Shown in pieces: positions 58,321 through 64,000 of a stretch of DNA of 64,000 nucleotides. This DNA comes from Pogona vitticeps (taxonomy: Eukaryota; Chordata; Lepidosauria; Squamata; Agamidae). The notes beneath the pieces were generated by a model. That model searched no databases and was not told the origin of the DNA. It saw nothing but the letters and a program-made list of their open reading frames with translations. The DNA lies in NCBI RefSeq assembly GCF_051106095.1, contig NC_135787.1:156496001-156560000 (forward strand), in the 5' to 3' direction. The stretch's first letter is position 1. Every line of letters begins with the position of its first letter. A program made the position numbers and the translations under genes.

Positions 58321-58885
58321 GTTGTTGTTGTTTAGTCGTTTAGTCGTGTCTGACTCTTCGTGACCCCATAGACCAGAGCACGCCAGGCCCTCCTGTCTTC
58401 CACTGCCTCCCAGAGTTGGGTTAAATTCATGTTGGTCACTTCGATGACACTGTCCAACCATCTCACCCTCTGTCATCCCCTTCTCCTCCTGCCTTCACAC
58501 TTTCCCAACATCAGGGTCTTTTCCAGGGAGTCTTCTCTTCTCATGAGATGGCCAAAGTATTGGAGCCTCAGCTTCAGGATCTGTCCTTCCAGTGAGCACT
58601 CAGCGTTGATTTCCTTTAGAATGGATAAGTTTGTTCTCCTTGCAGTCCAGGGGACTCTCAAGAGCCTCCTCCAACACCACAATTAAAAAGCATCAATTCT
58701 TCGGCTTTTTTTTTTCTGGTCATGGGGTTTTCTTGGCAAAGATACTGTACTGGAGTGGCTTGCCGCTGTCTAGTCGGAACTCTCCACTATGACCTGTCCG
58801 TCTTGGGTGGCCCTGCACGGCATAGCCCATAGCTTCACTGAGTTACTCAAGCCCCTTCGCCACGACAAGACAGCAATCCATGAAG
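58321..58885 (-). mobile_element. internally deleted BovB derivative
   Basis: 58321-58712 is a BovB 3' end. 58723-58885 is, in the same orientation, BovB 5'UTR (reverse of 47640-47800). The coding middle is missing at a T-run junction near 58705-58715, so a short element keeps both BovB ends. Confidence 0.7.
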
Positions 58886-58889
58886 GGGT

Positions 58890-59015
58890 TACTGTTATGT
58901 TGTTGTCTAGTTGTGTCCGACTCTTCGTGACCCCATGGACCAGAGCACACCAGGCCCTCCACTGCCTCCCAGAGTTGTGTCAAATTCATGTTGGTTGCTT
59001 CGATGATGTTATGTA
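58890..59015 (-). mobile_element. third BovB 3' fragment
   Basis: TTGTCTAGTTGTGTCCGACT and GACCCCATGGACCAGAGCAC run to GTTGGTTGCTTCGATGATG. Only the last 125 bp of the LINE remain. Confidence 0.85.
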
Positions 59016-59389
59016 CCACCAGGTAATTTCGGATGGTAACTCCAAAATTTGGGCTGTTACACATGCATGTCCTTTTGTGAGATCTGAAGAAGTGTTTTAG
59101 CATTGTTGTCCCCCACAGACTTTCCCTTGCTGAGTAGGAATATGAACCCCAATCTTTCAAGTCCTGGTCAAACACTACACCATGCTTTTTGGCTCTCAAG
59201 GTGATTCTAGCCAGTAGAAAGCCAAGGACTTGGCTAGCGCTACCCTACATGCAAATCCAATAAACATTAATTCACAAGCAAGTCCACTTGATATCACGTG
59301 CGCAGGTATAAAATTGCAGCCTTTGTCTCCGAAGGTGCCACAGGGCAATCCCCTGGAAGAGCCTTGTTAAAACAGAACCACCAGATACG

Positions 59390-60400
59390 TCCAGTTGCGT
59401 AGCCCTCTAGACCCGCAGCTGACAAGCTCAGCTTCACCCGCGCGCGCCGGTTCTCCCCGGGTTCCTCGGCCCTTCTCCACCCCTCCCATTCACCCGCGCC
59501 CGCCCCTCCCGCTCCATGAGGGCGAGTCCTCCAGGTTTCCCGGCGTGCCTCTGCGCTGCGCCATAGAGTTGCCGGCGCTGGAGCGGCGCTCTTGCTGCTT
59601 CTGTTCCTTTCTCGCCGGGGCTGTCGGTGGCATTCGTGGGAGCGGCGGCTGTCGTGTGCGCGCTGCAACATGGCGGGCACGGAGCAAGGGGGCAGCCCGG
59701 AGGAGAAGCACCTGAACGGGGAGCTGCTTTTGGATACCGACGAGAGAGAAGGCGCGGTGGGCCCCGGCGCCGAGGAAGGAGCCAAGAAGAAGCGCAAGAA
59801 GAAGAAGAAGAGCAAAAGCACCGTCGCGGGTACGAAGCAAGGTGGAGGGAGCGGAGCGGAGCGGGGGAGGCCGCAGCGGAGGGCGGGCAAGGCCGGAGCA
59901 GCCGCGGCAGCAACTTCGGGAGAAGAAGAAGAAGCGGGCGGGTGCGCAGCCTCGGGCTAGAACCGGAGAGGGACGGAGCTGGAGGCGCTGACCGGGGCAG
60001 GCGAGCCGAAGGGACTTGCAAGGAAAGACGTTTGGGGTTGGGGGCCCCGCGGTGGTCGGGCTGCTGTGTTTGTGGGGGAGGTTGTCGTCTGAAGGGCTTG
60101 GAAAAGGGGGCTGGGGGCCCCGGGGGGAAGAGGAAGGAGGAGAGTATTGGAGGCGTCGGCGGTTAAGATGCCGGGTGTCATGCCGGCCTGAATGCTTCTG
60201 GCGATCGGTCGTCGTAATAGGTGGCCGAAGATGGATAAACTAGAGCGCGGGCTGCGTTCAAGAGGCGCTCCTTGTGAGCAAGAGCTCACCTCAGCGAGCG
60301 TGGGCGGGCGGGATTGTTGCTGAAGGGTTATCGGGGAAACGGGGCCAGGGTTGGTGCAATCCGCCTTTGGGGCACTGGGTGGGGAAGATAAAGCACTCCC
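59390..60400 (+). promoter_or_regulatory. METAP2: CpG island promoter of METAP2
   Basis: A sharp rise in G+C and CpG density surrounds the first exon in otherwise AT-rich DNA. No TATA box is placed suitably, as usual for a housekeeping promoter. Long frames on both strands here are composition artefacts. Confidence 0.8.
59670..59829 (+). CDS. METAP2: METAP2 exon 1 (coding part)
   Basis: Starts at ATG and ends GTC GCG G before GTACGA, exit phase 1. Encodes the acidic start and the first lysine block. Confidence 0.95.
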
Positions 60401-63400
60401 TGCAACGCTGTTGCCCTGGGATTGTACCAAGAGGAGAATAACACAGGACATTGCCATCTGAGGAGAAGGAGGATCTCGAGTATGGCGAATTGACTGTTAT
60501 ACACATTGACTGTACTGTCGAAGATATTTCAGAATAGGTGCTTGACCTCTCTGGAAGAGAGGAAAAACATGAGAGCAGGGGTGAGTTCAAAAGAAATGGT
60601 TGCTGCTTGGTTTTCCCCAGACACTGGGGACAATACTAAAGATGGGTTTGTGGTAATCAGAAAGACTTAAATTGACTGTAGAAGCAAACTGTGGAAAGGT
60701 CCTTCTTTCAGTAGAAGGGCCACTTGTCTTGAGGGTGAGGGAGAAATGTTATTAAAGGCAATATTTCAAAGAAGTTCATAATTTATCTATAGTGCTAGTA
60801 TGAGGAAAGTTAAGTGTTACAGTTCTGAGAAGATGCATTCCATGCTGAAAACCTCATACTGTATCTTCATCAGGTTTTTGTATCTGTTTTTTAACGCCCA
60901 CTTCTTTGTAAACAGGACAAGAAACAGAAAGAGATGAGACAACTCTTGATGAAGTAACAAAACAGATGGATAAACAAACACTGGAGGAAAAGGACAAAGA
61001 TGAGGATGATGAAGGCAAGTATAATTTATAATTCTATGTGGTATATAAGAATACTTCTGGAGAACATTAGGAGATTACTGAAATTATAATTCCTGCTGAA
61101 GCAGATTTACATGGGTAATTTGTTCACTGCTTTCAAAACATTGCAGTAATATTGCAATCTTGGAAGTAGCCAAGAAGTATTTATTGCATATGAGACCTGT
61201 GTGTATAAGACACGTTACTTTAGGTAGCACCTAGTGTAAAATTTATATTTCAATAACTTTGTCTTAGAGTTCTAAGACAGAGAACATCTAAAACATTACA
61301 AAACATTTTGGTTGAAAACTTGGAATGCAGGCAATATTTTACTGCCCTGCAACAGACATTGATGATATTGTTTGGTTTTGGAACAGAACAGCACATGAAC
61401 CAGGAGTAGGGAACCCAGGCTCTCCGTATAAATTTGGACTACAACTCCCATCAACTCTAGTTAGCTTGGCCAGTGCTTAAGTATGGAAGCCACAGGTACC
61501 ATGCACTTGTGCTATTCTAAAAACAATATACAGTACTAGCAACTGTAGTTTAACAAAACAAGAAGTAGCAGCAGCAGTTCTAATTTCCCACCTCCTCTCA
61601 TGTCACTGCAAGGTTTGACGCAGCTTTTAAAATTTGCCTTGTGGTTAATCTTAATTATTGTTCATGGAAACAAGCTGTTTTTATGGTTTGGATTTTGTTG
61701 TTTCATTAAGCACAGATTAGTTTGGGCATAGTACTAGATTGTGATTAATCTAAATGGAGGTATCTTTGCACCTATACAGTATTTGAAGAATAAATGAGCA
61801 TGTGAGCCTGATGCATCTTGCACCTGCTTTCAGTAGTGACATCCAGATGCAATCATTGGGTGATTCCCCCCTTAGAGTTGAAATTAATAATTTGATTCCA
61901 GACTAAAAGCTGTACAAAACAGACACACTGAAATCTGTACAGCTTAGCTTAGTTGTGACTAATTTGTGCCTTTGTTATCAGTTAGGTCTGGCTGATTTTG
62001 GATCCAAGCCTAGTATTTTCTCCCTTGTTTATTCTCTGCTGAATTGAATTTTTCATAACTTCAACTTCCTGTAATTCAAGAGAAACTGTGAATGTTACAA
62101 CTGCTAAGTGATGGTGCCAAAGTGATAGAAGAAACTAAAAACAGTGTCAGAAGTTACTGTTAGAATTAAGAAGTGCTTTGAAGGTTAGTCGAACAATCTG
62201 ACTTTAGTAGTGTCTGGGTAGTTACAATAGCAGAATTTTTGTATTTCTCCACTCAAGAGAATCCTTATTATCGCACCCTGTTTTACAATAATGATGATGA
62301 TGTGCTGTCAAGTCATTTCTGACTTACAGCAACCCTTTTCAGGGTTTTCCAGGTAAAGAATATTCAGGAGTGGTTCACCATTCCCTTCTTCTGTGGCCAT
62401 CCTGGGACTGTGCCACTTGCTCACATAGGCTAGCTATACTTAGAGGAGATACAGTGGGGAATCAAACTTCCAACCTCTGGTTCTGCTGCCAGATAGCTAA
62501 ACCACTGAGCTATCCAGATGGCTTCTGTTCTGCAATAGAAAGCAGCTCTTTCATAATTATCGGTTAGAATGTTACTTGGAACCATGTTCCATTCTGCTCA
62601 GTGGGAATTCCCAATAAATGTGCCTAAGTCAGAAAGTGTCTTTATAGTCCAGATAGGAAGGATACAGCAGTATTCAAGGATGTGGCAACCCAGAGAGTTT
62701 GGCTTGTTGATTGGCAACTTTACCAGTAATACTGCAGAAAAAAACTATATAGCAGCAGCTAAAGAACTGAATGTTGCCAGCGTCTGCAGTGGTTAAATTT
62801 GGGGAACTGGAAAGTATTCCAGATCTTTGGATGAATGAATTGTATGCCAGAGTTTTTTTTTCTGATGTAGTGTAAATGGATTAAGTACAGATCAAGGGCA
62901 AGGGAAATGTGATGCAGTTTTAATTCACTAAAACGAGAACAGTGTTAAAAGCCTTTGACCGTTTAAAGAGCAAATATTTCTTTGTTTCCAAATCTGTGGG
63001 GACAAATAGCACTTTTAAAAATAATCTAGAACTTTCTTTAACACATTTTGCAGTCTTTAATGTCTTAATTGCTACATTTTCCCAATTAAATCTAAAACAT
63101 ATCCCTATTTTCTAATTTTAATGAAACACATATTAAAATACTGTTTCCTTTTTTGAAAACTTTAATTGGTTTAAAATTCAGAATGATAAACAATAAAAGG
63201 TGTGTATACGTCAGTAACCAAAACATGGTAGTTGACTCACAAAATCTGACTCCAGCTTCAATCATTTGACACTCTGCTCTCTTTTTATGATGTCTTTTCA
63301 CTTCACCATGGAACTGTAAAAAGAAAGGATACGTTTTAGGCAGCAGCCCTGCCTGGTCTTTCTTAAGTGCCGTAAGGTTTTCATAAGGGAGAAGCAAGCA

Positions 63401-63919
63401 TGTGGCCTTGCATCTTGAACTGTATTTGACTGGCCTTTGCAGAGCCATGACTAATATTCATTCCTTAATCATCACACCTTGAACACAGTCTCTATAAGCA
63501 TATTTCTCTGCTATATAGAGACAGTTTCTGCACAAAACAGGGAAGAGGGCGCAATAACTTACAGCTTTATTTGCATCACAGTGTAGTGTTATCTAGTATC
63601 ATGACATCAGAATTCATGCTAAAAGTTTGCTATATCTTTATCATTAAGTCAGCTAGGACGCTGCACAGATATGTCAGTGTGCAGTTTGGTTGCGTGTAGT
63701 TCATTTGCTTTGATGTAGACTTGGCTGTTGCCTTTGATCAAATATATTCTAACTGATTTTCCTCTTACAGCTCTGGAATAATGCTTAGCTGTCAGTGTGT
63801 TTATTTTCTGAGTTATTGCTATCTGTTACTGCTTATAAATTTGTTTTCTGTAGATGGTGAAGGTGAAGGTGATGGAGCAGCAGGGAAGAAAAAGAAGAAG
63901 AAGAAAAAGAAGAAAGGAC
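59670..63919 (+). CDS. METAP2: methionine aminopeptidase 2, N-terminal part (three exons; continues right)
   Basis: METAP2 removes the initiator methionine from nascent proteins and, through its N-terminal lysine-rich part, associates with ribosomes and protects eIF2-alpha from phosphorylation. Coding exons are 59670-59829, 60916-61014 and 63854-63919. The product starts MAGTEQGGSPEEKHLNGELL, then EEGAKKKRKKKKKSKS (first poly-Lys block), LDEVTKQMDKQTLEEKDKDE, DDEDGEGEGDGAAG and a second poly-Lys block. This is the order of the human protein (HLNGDL, KKKRRKKKKSK, DEDDEDGDGDGDG, K9). The metal-binding peptidase domain lies beyond the window. The ATG has a good context (AACATGG) and is the one homologous to the human start. 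Intron 2 uses a GC donor. Confidence 0.96.
60916..61014 (+). CDS. METAP2: METAP2 exon 2
   Basis: Acceptor TTTGTAAACAG; phase 1 in and out. Reads QETERDETTLDEVTKQMDKQ, then LEEKDKDEDDE. Followed by a GC donor (GAAG/GCAAGT) instead of GT. Confidence 0.93.
61015..61020 (+). promoter_or_regulatory. METAP2: GC 5' splice site of METAP2 intron 2
   Basis: G/GCAAGT is otherwise a perfect U2 donor. The nearby GT (61019-61020) would break the frame with exon 3. The intron ends in a normal AG (63852-63853). Confidence 0.85.
62293..62527 (-). repeat. tRNA-derived SINE, inverted, in METAP2 intron 2
   Basis: The left end GCTGTCAAGTCATTTCTGAC is the reversed tail; GGGGAATCAAACTTCCAACC and TAGCTAAACCACTGAGCTAT are reversed B- and A-box. 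Same family as 1058-1274. Confidence 0.78.
63854..63919 (+). CDS. METAP2: METAP2 exon 3
   Basis: Acceptor TTTTCTGTAG; phase 1 in and out. Encodes DGEGEGDGAAG and the second lysine block, ending GGA C before GTAGGT, as expected for KKGPK in the next exon. Confidence 0.93.
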
Positions 63920-64000
63920 GTAGGTGTTTGGTTGCATGGATATATTTTGACCAAATTTCTATTTTTACCATATATTTGAAGCTTATGCATGGTGTTATCT

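Noticed and set aside
59294-60457. Long Pro/Ala/Arg-rich frames on both strands at the METAP2 promoter
   Set aside because: CpG-island composition produces open frames in all phases; only the METAP2 exon 1 frame has a known product.

Overview
The window looks like nuclear DNA of a squamate reptile (lizard or snake). It is AT-rich and intron-rich, and dense in repeats typical of squamates: BovB (RTE) LINE pieces, tRNA-derived SINEs of Sauria type, L2-like LINE 3' ends, hAT and Tc1/mariner-like MITEs, and long microsatellites. No prokaryotic, CRISPR or phage features are seen.

Three protein-coding genes can be modelled exon by exon. (1) The last six coding exons of VEZT (vezatin, an adherens-junction membrane protein) lie on + at 406-12677; the 5' part is outside the window. 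(2) A large gene on -, 53539 down to 16961, has at least 18 coding exons and a tentative 19th at its 5' end. All junction phases agree. It carries a FAM194-type core and a C-terminal half resembling human C3orf20. (3) The first three exons of METAP2 (methionine aminopeptidase 2) lie on + at 59670-63919 inside a CpG island and continue beyond the window. VEZT followed by METAP2 on the same strand is the arrangement I know from human chromosome 12q22. The gene between them is not one I know at that human locus.

Layout: 1-13 kb, VEZT 3' half, with a 2.4 kb antisense BovB copy and hAT and mariner-like MITEs in its introns. 13-17 kb, spacer with SINE copies. 17-53.5 kb, the C3orf20-like gene, whose introns hold an L2 3' end with an open 200-codon frame, two TA-flanked MITEs, a 220 bp palindrome around a TG/TA microsatellite, SINEs and a 5' BovB fragment. 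53.6-59.3 kb, spacer with a triple trinucleotide microsatellite, a non-LTR reverse-transcriptase remnant, a possible LTR fossil, a GC-rich hAT element with perfect 8 bp target duplications, and a pile-up of BovB pieces ending about 0.65 kb before the METAP2 start codon. 59.4-64 kb, METAP2 promoter and first exons.

The most interesting observations are the C3orf20-like gene itself, probably the second copy (ohnolog) of C3orf20 in the FGD6/NR2C1/VEZT paralogon; a textbook U12-type AT-AC intron in it; U12-like acceptor features in front of the first visible VEZT exon; and a GC-AG intron in METAP2. The three genes do not form a pathway; their proximity is synteny.
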